Assembly: GCA_009741485.1 (NCBI GenBank)
Contig: CM019214.1
Span: 2,624,566-2,688,565, forward strand
Reading direction: 5' to 3'
Length of the DNA stretch: 64,000 nt
Source of the DNA: Malurus cyaneus samueli
Taxonomy: Eukaryota; Chordata; Aves; Passeriformes; Maluridae
Positions 37,190-48,800 of the stretch are shown here, piece by piece. How positions within the stretch are numbered: position 1 is the first letter of the stretch; every line of letters starts with the position of its first letter. A model generated the notes under the pieces. The model made no database searches, was not told where the DNA came from, and was given only the letters and a program-made list of their open reading frames with translations. The position numbers and the translations under genes were made by a program.

Positions 37190-38105
37190 ATGTAAAATTA
37201 ATAAGGCAGCGAAGAAAAGACTTTGGGGAACAATTTTCTAAAGACATAAAAATTAAAAATGTACTTATTTGTCAAACATATTAGAAAGCCTGCCAGAAAG
37301 ACTGTGGGACCAATAGATGATCATTGTTTAATAGCAGTTCTCGCAGGGCAAAAATGCAGAAAAATTAAACCAATTCTTTTCAGTGAACGTCACCACCAAG
37401 AAGACATGGAAACCAGAGGGCTTTGTATTACAGGGATCAGAGTTTGAAACAGAACTTTCTCAAATGAAAGTGTCAAAGGAATAAGATTTAGAAGACATAG
37501 ATAGAGTGAATGTAGACAGATTACCAGAACCAGGTGCTATTTCTTTGGGAACCCTGAGGGAACATAAATATGAAAATGGAAGCCTTTAGCTATGCTATTG
37601 AACCTATTGATTAAATCAGTTGTGGTACTAGATGAGAGTAAAATGGCAAATATAAATTTAACTTTTAAAAAGGATTAAAGTAGAATAGCGGATTCAGACA
37701 ACTAATAAATTTGGTGTTGTGTAAACTGTTAGAAGACATCCTAGGACTAACAGACAAAAGGGTAAGAATGCTATAAGGAGGGAAAACTGACACAACTTTT
37801 GTAAGGAGATTTGTATCTTTCAAATCTATTTGGATTGTTTGATTATCACTGAACACAGCGGAAAAGTGATCCAGTTGATACTCTGCCAAAAGACTTTATT
37901 GCAAGGTCCTTTGCTGAATTCTTTTAAAGAAATTAAGTTGTGGCAGGATGGGGAGAAGGTCTTCTGCATATTAATAACAGTTTGAAAGTTAGGAAATTTA
38001 AGTAGGGATAAAGAGTCTTAATTCACAAGGGAGAAAGGTAATGGAGTTCCTCAGGCATCTGTGCTGAGGTATTCACTGCTAAATACACTAATAAATGATT
38101 ATACA
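37190..38105 (+). pseudogene. ancient CR1 LINE ORF2 (reverse transcriptase) remnant
   Basis: The DNA follows, in order, the reverse-transcriptase part of an amniote CR1 ORF2 but with many stops and frameshifts. Recognisable blocks are a KPARKTVGPIDDH-like segment (about 37285-37325, matching the CR1 KPAxxxVGPLDD block), then DNA around 37610-37690 (gattaaatcagttgtggtac...ttttaaaaaggatt), then 37860-37900 (aagtgatccagttgatac), then 38010-38100 (agtagggataaagagtc...aataaatgatt). The element is far more diverged than the LTRs, so it is likely much older. It is not functional. The assignment is from remembered CR1 sequence and needs a database match. Confidence 0.6.
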
Positions 38106-38110
38106 TGGTT

Positions 38111-39151
38111 ATCATTGAGTTTGTGTGTGTGCCTGTATAAGATACCTATATGTATACTTATATGTATAATTGAACATACAGATGACAACATAACATTAAA
38201 TTCATATTTTTTTATCTACAAATAAAAGTAAAAGCACTGAGGAAAACCTATTGTGTCTACACACCCACAGTGAGATCAGCACCACATTGCCATGCAAGAC
38301 AGAGAGTCCAGTGTCAACAGGGGATTGTTCTCTAAACACAATGGTTCAGTGCCCAGCACTGCTCAAAAAAATCCAGACAGAACATTAAGAAAGACTATTG
38401 GGGGAAAAAAAGGTGGTACTGTCTTGCTTTTTATGATAATGTGAATAAACATCGTTTATCTGCACCGCGAGTACATTTGTGGAGGTCTAAGCATCATTCC
38501 TTGCATTTCTAAAAAAATGTAATATAACTACAGAGACCCTACAGATCTCTCTTTTGCCATATATATACACTTTGTGTTATTTATGTAATGTGGGGATTGT
38601 TGGTGTGTAGAGCAGGTCTTATACACGGAGAGATCCGGATATGCTTCAGGTAGCAAGAGAGAGGCTTGAGAGGACAGCTATCACTGAGCAGCAGATTGCA
38701 GCCATGTACTTTTTCATTCAGGGCAGAATTAATTATGAACCTCACTGCTGTTAGTGGGGGCTAAAAATGTAGATGGAACCAAATAGTGATTACAAAACAA
38801 ATAGATGGAGCTATGTCAGCTGAAAGTTGTGGCCACAGTGCCACAGCAGTGTCACTTCATTGACTGGCAGTGCCCCCATTCAAAGCCAGATGTCCATTGT
38901 CCCTGCCCCACAAGCCTTTTGTTCTGGCACTGGCATGCACCTGAGGCTGTTTCAGCTCTCTGAAATATGGGGCCATTTGTCTCTTAGTTGCAAGGTTACT
39001 CCTTTTGCTGGTACGTGCCCATGCCTGGATGAAGGGGGTGGGCAGCACTATATTGTCAGGGAGCACAGTGGTGTTGGGGTTTGTGTTGGCTCAATCTGCC
39101 TTATACCTGCTCCCTGAGCTGGGACAAGGACATGGAGGAAATTTCTCTGTT
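38111..39151. other. unique sequence, nothing identified
   Basis: Mixed composition, GC-richer from 38820. Overlapping open frames on both strands at 38827-39117 show no recognised domain. Confidence 0.4.
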
Positions 39152-39157
39152 CTTATA

Positions 39158-39574
39158 TGTCGCTGCTGGCCAAACAGCAACAAAAAAGAATAGATACAAA
39201 CCACACAAAAGTGGGTGAAAAAAACAGAGAGAAAGAAGAACTTTATTGTGGGACAAGCCTCTTTTATCCACTTTAGCAACCAGAGTATACATTTGTGTCA
39301 AACATACATTGGTTAAGAGACAGCTGTTTAATTAGTAATCAGAACATAATTGGTGAGTTTGTAAAAGCTACAGTATTAGTAATGTTTATAATTTCCAGCC
39401 ACCTGCATTATCAATTCTACATTCCAATCTCCTTTTCTCAACAGTAGCCAAGGTTGTGTTATTTCTCCTCCATGTAGGCTGTTAACATCCCTTTCTTTTC
39501 CCAGGCCTCAGTCATACACAATAATTGGCTGAGTTTCAGAATCAGGGCTTGTGGGGTCACTTTTTTGCCCCACA
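39158..39574 (-). mobile_element. solo LTR, family Z copy 2 (ERVK-like)
   Basis: A 417-bp element on the minus strand. On the + strand it begins TGTCGCTGCTGG and ends GCCCCACA. It is flanked by exact 6-bp duplications cttata (39152-39157 and 39575-39580). It has the same length as 246-662 and is similar throughout. The sense AATAAA is seen as TTTATT near 39242. No retroviral genes are adjacent. Confidence 0.93.
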
Positions 39575-39580
39575 CTTATA

Positions 39581-41938
39581 TTTCCTGCTGAAGCATTTTG
39601 CAAAGGCTGCTGTCAGGAGCAGGGTGGATGGGGTCTGGGTCAGCTTGTGTTCTTACAGCTTGTATTTGTTTGGGGTTCATATCTGTTAGGTTTAGCTTCC
39701 TTGCTGGAGTGGAGCGAAGTCAGAATTTTCTCCCTTATTTTGAGAGAGAAAATATAAGCCTCTACACTTCTGTGTTTCTTCTCATGGCCCTGACACAGTT
39801 AAGCATGAAATGGTGTATTTTGGGTCAGAATTGGTTGGCCTTAGGAGTCATCTCAAAACTCTGACTTCATATCTCAGACTCTGTGCCCTGAGAGGACCAT
39901 TCGTGCTTGATTCATGCCTGAGTGGGACACAACAGTCGTGCACAATCCTGCTTAGGAACAGGATTGATCTTAGCTAAGCTGAGCTCCAAGCTATGTACCA
40001 CCATGTGCCACATGCAGGGGATGCTGGACCCAGCTTTCTTCATTTGGGATCTAGAAAAATCTCACAGACAACTGTTGTTGCATGTAGACCCAGCACGTAG
40101 ATATGATTTGTAGAAACATTGTTTAATAATTGATATCTTATGTTAAATGCAGGTGCGGAAAGAAACCGCACACTTGACACACGGGCATATCTGGAATTAA
40201 AAAGAGAAGTGGGAAGGCATGGAAAAGCTGCTGTTGAAAACTGTTTTCTCATCTCTTCTGAGAGCCAAAGAAATTCTGAAACCCTCTGCAATTTCTAGGT
40301 TGCAAAAGTAAATAAATAAATTAAAAGGTTAATTGAAAATTTGTGTCACTTAAGTATTATGATCTTCTTAGAAAGGCTCACAACTCCAAGATGAAATACT
40401 AATTCTTTGCATGAAAAATAGTAACTTAATATCAACATTTGCACTGTATCTGTATTAGAGCCAAAGTATTAATTTCCCAGCCTTTGGAATATCATAGTTT
40501 TACATCATTAGGTGCTATTCAATACAAAAATTATCTGTTTTTCAGAAACAGAGAGGCTTTAAGCAGAATGAGGGAGGAAATGAGTGTTTGCACAGGCCAG
40601 GAGATTTGTCTGAAACCATGTACACCTATTTCTGGTCTCTTTTTTTCATGAATAATAGATTGACAGCTTCGTGGTTAGCAGAGGAAACACGGCACATGTA
40701 AATGTCAGACAAATAAATTCAAACATTCAATATTTTTTTTCTGTGATGAATAGCTCAAAGTTCTTATTGTTCTAAATAATACTCATAATTTAATTTTCTT
40801 TGCCCTTTAAATGAATTTGAGAGCATTGTGACAAAAACAAGTGGGGGGAAAAAAGGAAAAGGTTAAAAAAGGGGATTGTGCTTGTGCCTCCTGAGCAATT
40901 GCAGTTGCTACATGTTTAACAAAAGGCTTCCTAAGTAGGATGGGGTTATTTAAAGGAAGTATTTAACTGACTTGTATTATTTGGTAGAAAAATCTAACTG
41001 ATTTCTATTACTTACAGTACCTTATACCAATCCCAAATGATGACTTTAATTCAGGAATGTATTTTTTCTACTTGCTCTGTGTGGTAAGATAAGGACACTG
41101 AGCTTTCCTGTTGTTCACAGCAGAGCAGAGCCAGGTTATAAGGCATTCTATGATGAAGAAGACCATGATAACATCATCTTGTCATTAGGCATTAATAATC
41201 TTTGGGAAGTAGTTTTCTCTTTTTGATCTGCTACCCCTAACTGTTTTCTGGTGGATCTGTGGACTCCAAATTGAGAGTTAATGTCTGACTGAAACCAGAC
41301 ATGTTTTCCATGGATTCCTTTGAAGAGAAAATATTCTCTGTGTGTGATTCTGGGTGGAATATGGGTTTTTGATACCCAGTGCACTTGATTTATTTCTTCA
41401 GACTTTTTCATGCTAATATTTAATGATTAAAGATGATTAGCTTTCTACAGAACTACTTGGAAAGCAGTGAGGAGGATGTGGGAGGCTGGTCAGGGAAGGA
41501 AAAAGCAGGGCTGGCAGCCCAGGGGGTTGAGATGAGATATTGCTGTGCTGGGCTTCTGCAGCAAGGCCAGTGCAGTGGAGAGATGGAATGAGCAGTCACA
41601 TCTCAGAAAAAAATGAAATTTTCTGAAGACTGAGGGACTGTGCAGTGCTTGGGGCACTTCAGAGAATCACTGGATTTGCTGGAACCAGACATAGCACACA
41701 GAGGGAGTGACTGGATTGGAAACCTTCATTTGCACTCTGAGATAGTGACTTTGAGGCTGATAATGGTTAAAAATCTGTTTAGGGAGCTCACTTCATGGAG
41801 ATGAACTCCACAGCTCTTGCTCAGGGCTCTGTCTGGCTTGGTGGTCCTTTACAGACCCATCTTTGCATGCACTGGTTGCCATTGCCAAATACAGCTCACT
41901 CCTAACACACAGGTCTGATAGTTTCACCTGTCTACTGA
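39581..41938. other. unique sequence, nothing identified
   Basis: About 2.4 kb without a recognised gene or repeat. The 41460-41830 part is GC-richer and unexplained. Confidence 0.4.
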
Positions 41939-41943
41939 ACACT

Positions 41944-42557
41944 TGTCATGATCCGCTTAACCCAAGCGGGAGTCGTGAGGGTTCGTTATCAGAATCTCAG
42001 AGTGCAAAAGAAACGAGGGGGCAAGTATATATTCAAAATCATGAACAATTTTATTGGATTTTTGCAATAGAAGAGGGTGAGAGAGAGAGAAAGAGTGGGT
42101 TTTATAGCTACCAAACGGCTTTGACGCGTCCTTCAAGGTCCGGATTCCATGGGTTCGCCGACAGTCCGTTGGGGGGATCCCGTCAGGGTCTTTTCAGAGA
42201 GACTCTTTATAGTCCTTTTGAAAGCGGGTGGCAGCAGGCCAGGGGGTTGTGAAGTATGGAAAAACCAACCAAGAGGTGGGGAAAGAATGTCCATTGTTCC
42301 ATGAGGTGTGCAGCATGGGCTGTGGGCTGTACCGTTCTCTCCGCCTTCACGTCAGGAACGGTGCGACCATCCGTAGCTTACACGTTGTACTCAGCAGCCT
42401 GGGAGCTGGAAACTTGGCAGTCATCCCACCTTGATCTGGCTCGGACTCCTTTATGCAAAAGTTCCCCTTTCTCCATCCTTGCGGTTTTTCGAGGTGTTCA
42501 GTCTCTCCATCTCAATGATCATGAGACAGTCAAGGGTCTTCTGTATGGCCTCTTACA
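41944..42557 (-). mobile_element. solo LTR, family X copy 2
   Basis: A 614-bp element, on the + strand from TGTCATGATCC to CTCTTACA. Exact 5-bp duplications acact flank it (41939-41943 and 42558-42562). It is highly similar to 10466-11088 in the same orientation, including the stretch from the GA-rich tract to the AACGGTGCGACC block. No internal genes. Confidence 0.92.
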
Positions 42558-42562
42558 ACACT

Positions 42563-45263
42563 GGAAAGGAGGCATGCAAACTTATGATCTAGTTACAGTT
42601 CATCATTTTGAGTGATGTAGCATTGCAGGATCTAGGACGTGGAAGAAATGAGCCTTTACAAAACAAAGGCAATGTTAGACAGTCATGAATTCCTGTAGGA
42701 AACCACGTTCTTAGAAGTCTCCTTTTTGGTTTGGAAATATTTGCTCTCAGTGTCTCTTTAACATAAACTTGTGGCATGTTCTATGAATGTCCACAGAGAA
42801 AAGGTCTCCTGCAATGAATGTCCACAGAGAAAAGGTCTCCTGCTTTCTTCTTTGCCTCTTCATGTACAGAGTTTTGGGATAGAGTAAGGTTAATGATGAG
42901 ATATTGCTGTGCTTGTTGTAGACTAAGAGGTTAGGAGTGTCTCTCTGTGAAATTTATAAAGATGTTTAGAAAATAAAGTGACCAACTTTTTATATATACA
43001 TAGAAATGTTCTATAGAACAAAGCTGACTGTTAATTTTTGGGTAAAGCTCTCACTACTGCCAAGTATTCCTAAAATCAGGCCCTCTGAGCGTTCTCTTAT
43101 AAAAACAAATAAACCAACTTTCAGTGTAAGGAGTCCTATCTTTTATAGGATGAAATATCTCCATGGAGCCTAAGAATGGGTCTTCTCCCTGTGTGTCAAA
43201 ATGAGCTCCACTGTGATCACAACACCTTTGGCATCCTGGCTTATTACTCAGCATAAAGTCACATCATGTGTCTAGTAAAGTCAGTGTACAGATTCTTTTA
43301 CTACTGCAAACAGCATTTTCATCTGAGTTATATCTGTGGAGAAACATCTACAAGTTCCTCTTTTTTGATGTGACCTAACACATGTGAGCCTGAGACAGAT
43401 GCAACCAAAGTAATCTGAACTGTAGCTTAGTGTTAAAGTGAAATATTTCCTAAGAACTTCCCAAAGGCTTGCTCTGATGACCTAGAGTGGTGTTCATCTG
43501 TTTTCTGCAGTATAGATTGTTGTAGTTCTGCAGGAGTTGTTCAGTGTAGATTAAACACCTGACTTGGAGAAAATTTTGAGTCTGAGGCCTCTTCCAATAA
43601 CATCAGGGTTGAGTTGGTGATGGTAATAGCGGAGTGTTTTGGAATTTTCTGTCTCTTTTTTTAAACACCACCTTTATTCTAAATAATGTATATAGTGTAT
43701 AACATCAAAATATTGTGTACCATTTGTTTCTAATAATTTTTAAGTGATGATTCTCTGAGAGAGAGGTAATATTTGGCCTCCTGCTAGTGAGAAGAAGGCT
43801 GCTGTCAGAACATGCCTTATCCTTCCTATCTTCTCTCCTTTTCGTGTATTATTTTATTCATCAGATGCATGTTTTGCATGATTCCCAAAGTCATGACTGA
43901 TTTACATTTTGCATTGTCTGTCTCTGGAGTTTAAGGTACTCTGGCTAAAGTTTGCTCTATTAAGAATTTCCAAGCATAACAAAGGCAAAAGTAAAACCGA
44001 TGTAACAGTAACTGATTAAGAAAAAACACTATCCTGGGGATAACTCAGAACTTCAGTGCATTAAAATTTGAGAGCATTCCAAGTGAGAGTTTAAAAACCC
44101 CTAAACCCAGCTTTGGTGTACAAATTAAAGCAAATTAGTACAGTATTTTAATGAGGTGATAAAAAGTTGTATTAAGAAAAAAAAAAGGTAACTCTGGAAA
44201 TAACTTTATGAGGATTGTGTAGGATATGGGAATGGATATATATGAGGGTGATAGATCATAATCTGAGCACAGGGAAAAAAGCACATCCAACCAACAAATA
44301 CCAAAGTATTATTGAACTCACGATGAATGCTATCAGTATTTGGAAATACCATTTAGTACTATTAGTAAAAACTAAAAACTAACTTTGCATTAAGTGTTGA
44401 GACATGAAATGGGCAAAAAAGTGTCTAATATCTTCTCTGGAGAAGCTTCTGCAATGAATTATTGAACAGTTCTTCAGCATCTGTGGGTTTTTTTTTTTCC
44501 TATGGAAGTATTTTATTGAGGGATGAGGAGAAAAATGGGCTTTCACCTTTTTCTGGTCTTGTACTAGATTGAAAACTGTCTTCACAAGCTAAGGGCATTA
44601 GTGGGATTGCATCAAAATATTTACAAAGACAACTTTTGTCTACACCCTGAACTATAACCTACATATCACAAAAGTTTGATTGAAAATTTAAGGAATTGTG
44701 TGAAGGCATGGCACATACACTGGTCAGACTACTTTTCCTTAACTGGACAGAAACTAGGGTTTGTTTTCTACTATTATGGCTGTAAGAAAGTGAGCAAAAA
44801 ACATCCAGGGATGCTCAGAGGTGAACACAGGGTGGTTCAAACCTAGGCCTTTGAAAGATGCTTGAGCCAGGACATGGAGAAACAGGACTAAAGCTGAGAA
44901 ATGCTGAGAGCTGGACTAATTTTCAGCTCCTTGTTGTAATTTCACAGAGATGATATTTCAGTGTCACGTTTGAATGATGACCCAAACTCACAGGAGTCCT
45001 TGTAGCATGTAGCTACAGAGTTTTAAAGGTGCTGAATGAATATTTGTACAAGGTGCTAAATAACTATACGTTAATAAAGCCATCAAAATGCTATCATCAT
45101 CATTATTTTTGTTGTCATTTGTAGAGATTAATGTGTAAATTGGTGCTGTTAAAGAGCAGTATAACTTGCAGAGAGGTTATGCCTTGATGGTACATTTAAC
45201 AGCAATGAGGTTTATTATATCCCCTAAAAATAATTCAGGTAAGAGCAACATAAAGGCAAATAC
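42563..45263. other. unique sequence with a 31-bp tandem duplication
   Basis: No gene recognised. A 31-bp direct duplication is at 42783-42843. Short A and T runs occur near 44178 and 44490. Confidence 0.45.
42783..42843. repeat. 31-bp tandem duplication
   Basis: Two adjacent copies of a unit starting atgaatgtccacagag and ending gtctcctgc(a), essentially identical. Confidence 0.93.
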
Positions 45264-45268
45264 AGCAG

Positions 45269-45873
45269 TGTCCTAGGTTAGCTGAGTATGTATTCCTATC
45301 ATCTGCTTATGTCAGAGGAAAGTTAAACAACCCTTCTGTAACTATACATTAGTGGAGATTGCTCTGGTTTGTTTGGTGATGTTCCTCCCTTCAAGGACAA
45401 TGGGAGGGAAAGGGACAAGACACACACGTTGTTTTTTTTTTCTCTCGGGATCAGCGGTGGAAAAGAAGCTGTCTGCTCTCTGGGACTGCTCCTTTTTTTA
45501 TCCCTTTCTTTGGACTTGTTTTTCCTTGAATTTTTTTTTTCTTCGTCATCTGAGAATTGGAGAATTCTCGTGGCACGAGAGGCGAGAAAGATCCTTCAGT
45601 GAACCACGGAGAGAGACTCTGTCCAACCCCTCTGGGGCCCCGGAGGGGAAGCCATCCCAGGAGGGAAGAGAAAGGCTTTGGGATCAACAGCTGATTCCAC
45701 AGGTTTTTTTTTTTTTTAATAATTTTAAATGAATAGTTTTTTTCGCTTTTCTTTTCACTTTACTCTCTGTGGAAAAGTTTGTCTCCAGGATCCGGGTGGG
45801 GAAAAGAGAGGGGGGGAGGTTTGCTGGAACTTGGGAATGTTTTGCTCCCATTAAATTCATACAAACCACGACA
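45269..45873 (+). mobile_element. solo LTR, family Y copy 3
   Basis: A 605-bp element from TGTCCTAGG to CACGACA, flanked by exact 5-bp duplications agcag (45264-45268 and 45874-45878). It is very similar to 33376-33998. The polyadenylation hexamer has decayed here (AAATGAATAG in place of AAATAAATAG, about 45726). No retroviral genes are adjacent. Confidence 0.92.
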
Positions 45874-45878
45874 AGCAG

Positions 45879-48800
45879 GATGCAATGGCTGTTTGGAGCG
45901 TGCTCTGCAGAACAAGAGCTCACACACTGCTAACCCTTCCAAAGATCAGCTTTCTTGCTGCTGGGGATGTGTCTCAGGGATGGCAGCAGAGGCTGTTTGG
46001 GGGCTCTCTCAGGTTGGAGCCTCAGGCTGGCACTGGGGTTGGCAATGCAGTGCTCACATCGTGCTGGGCACTGTTGTCACTGCTGTACAGGGTGGAGGGG
46101 ATGAAATCCTTCCATTTAATAAGCTTGTTTGACATCAGCAATTATCAGCTCCCTGCTGTCCGTGAGGATTTTCCCTGTTCAGGCAGCTGGGGTGCTGTTT
46201 CCCTCTTGCTGCAGTGCAACAATTAGATTGTAGTGCTGTCTGTAGTGCTGAGATGCTGCAGGCTGAACGATAACCATGGCAGACTGAAAGGGTGATTCCT
46301 AAACAGCTCCCGAGAGCCTCGTTGATTTATTTATTTATTTATTTTCCCCCTCACTGCTCATCCTGTAGCTGCTGCAGCATCAACAATCACTCCAGGTCAA
46401 TCCGCATTAGCCCCAGTGCTAACCTCCTAAAAGATTCAGATTTATGAATCCAATTATGGGGCTTTACAGCCTGTTTAGCCTTGCAGTGGCTGTTATTATT
46501 GTTATTTATTCCTGTCTGCGTTTAGCTGCACCACAACCCATTTCAGGGTAATTAAGGAGGTTCCTTTTGATAGTGTTCAGGCTCAACAATATAATGACAG
46601 GGCTGCAGCATAAATTTTTCCTTTTTTTTCCTTCCCCCGTCTGGCAGCTGTTGGTGTGAGCCTTGCAGGTCTCAGTATCTTTACTTCTTCACAGCTTTGA
46701 CTGCATTATATAACTTCTTCTCCTGATTATTTTCCTCCAGATAATTCTGACACAAAAACACTAAAGAAAACATTTATTTTGTCTACCTGTTAACTAGAGA
46801 AAATATTATAAAGGCAACTTATCAGAAACACAATAAGAATCTCTGCTTACTCCCTTAAAATGCTGCAGTTTCTTTCCTCCATGCAAACTCATAATTCAAT
46901 GGCTTAGGGCTGACTCATGATTTCCATATGCTTGGGACTGGTGAGAGAGACTGTGTCTGTACAAAGGGCAGAGAAAAAGATAATCAGATTTGTGATGCAT
47001 GCAGAAAAAGTCTGTAGCATTTAAGATGTTTACCAAAATACTCCACGAGTCTAAGCAAGTTACAGTAAGCAATGTAAAATTGTAAAAAAAAAAATGTATG
47101 ATATCTAACTGAATTTTCTACCATGGCTTCTATCAATCTTGTGTGCTAAACACTACTTGTAGTTTGTTCTTAATTGCTAACAATTAAAGCTGGTGATTAA
47201 TTGTCAGAATGAGGAAAAAAACAGCAGCTGAGAGAATATATATAGAGGCATATTATAGAAAATATTGCTAAGTTTTTCTTGTTGCAGCTCTGAATGTTAC
47301 CAGACAGTCATGTGAACTATTAGCATTCCAGTCAGAGAACATCTTAAATCTTTCAGGAAGGCCATATTAAGGGAATTTAAGTAATGATGGCCTACTATTG
47401 AGGGAAAACCAAACAGCTGGGTTTTTTCTTTTTGTAGTTTTTCATATATTTATATGGCATAAATATCTTCCTCGTCTGGTCCCCCTTTGAAATATAAGTA
47501 CTTCTGAATTACCACTCTGATGTTTTCTAACTACCTAAGATCCCTTCTTTATGCCATCATCTACCTCTAGATGAGAGTACTCTATACCTACATAATGAAA
47601 TTTGTGAGTTTACTCAGTCCCAAATTTATGTGAACTAGTTCAGTCAAAACTAGGACTGGGCCTGAGTTTCTCTCTGAAATTAAAAACAGTGGCTTGAAAT
47701 TGAAAGCTTGGGCTTTTGCATTTTTGTCGTCCTTTTTATGTTTTGAATAAGAAAATGACAAGTCCAAAGAATGAACTGGCTCAACCTTTCCTGTGCTTCC
47801 TTTGACAGTCATACACCACCCTGGGAATGATGAGGTGTCTGATTTATGAAGTGAGAGGTTATTTTCTGCTGGGATCCCTGGTAGAATCACGCAGTTTGGA
47901 TATGTCACACCACTGTGCTGACTAACACCAGAGACAAGCGTTAGCAGCAGAAATGAGCACGTATTAATGTGCTTAAGCAGCTCAGGGATTGAAGGTGATT
48001 CACCCATTGCAGTCCTGGAGAGCTGGCAACTAGCACAGAACCATCTGCGTATTTTTGCACAGAGATATGCAGAAGTTTAGAGGATTTCTTGGAAATCCTA
48101 AAGCTTTTTTTTAGTCTTGTGGAATTAAACACCTAGTGGACAAAATACTTGATGGAGAAAAAGCCAATTTAGGAAAAGGCAAAATACAAAATTCCATTTT
48201 TTCTTTAAAGGGGTATAAGGCTCATAGAAGAATTGGACTAATTTTTAGCAGTTTTGGTGAATGAAATGTGAGGAAATGGAGTAAAAGATGGTTTGGAGTG
48301 TTTAATTAAAAAGCAGAGAAAAAATGATGGGACTAATCCTTAACCCAGGTTTCTCTAATTCTCTGTGGTAATGGGAATGTGGCAGTACAGTTGTCATGGA
48401 TGTTTGATAGTTCCAAGCATCTGTAGATCCAATATCTTCAAGGAAAATTAAATTCAATCTTCTAGTTCTGCATCTACCTGATGATATAAACTCTACTTAC
48501 AGAAAAGTCCTTTCTCTTTGGTGTGACTGTAATGCAGGTTCTGGTAAGGTTGGAAGGGTTTGCTCCATGATTTCACCCTATGGGTTCTGTTGTTAATATT
48601 TCTTTATTCAGTAATTTTCAGCAATAGCTCTCCAAAGCAGAATGGAAACAATCTCACAGTTCTCTGGCAATCTGCACCAATAACAAGAAATAACTCCAGC
48701 ACTGCAAGTCAGTTGTAGACCAATTTTAGTTAAGGTTTATCTGATACAATATATTATAAATCCAGAAGAGTTCACTTTCAAATGCACCTTGTGTTTAATT

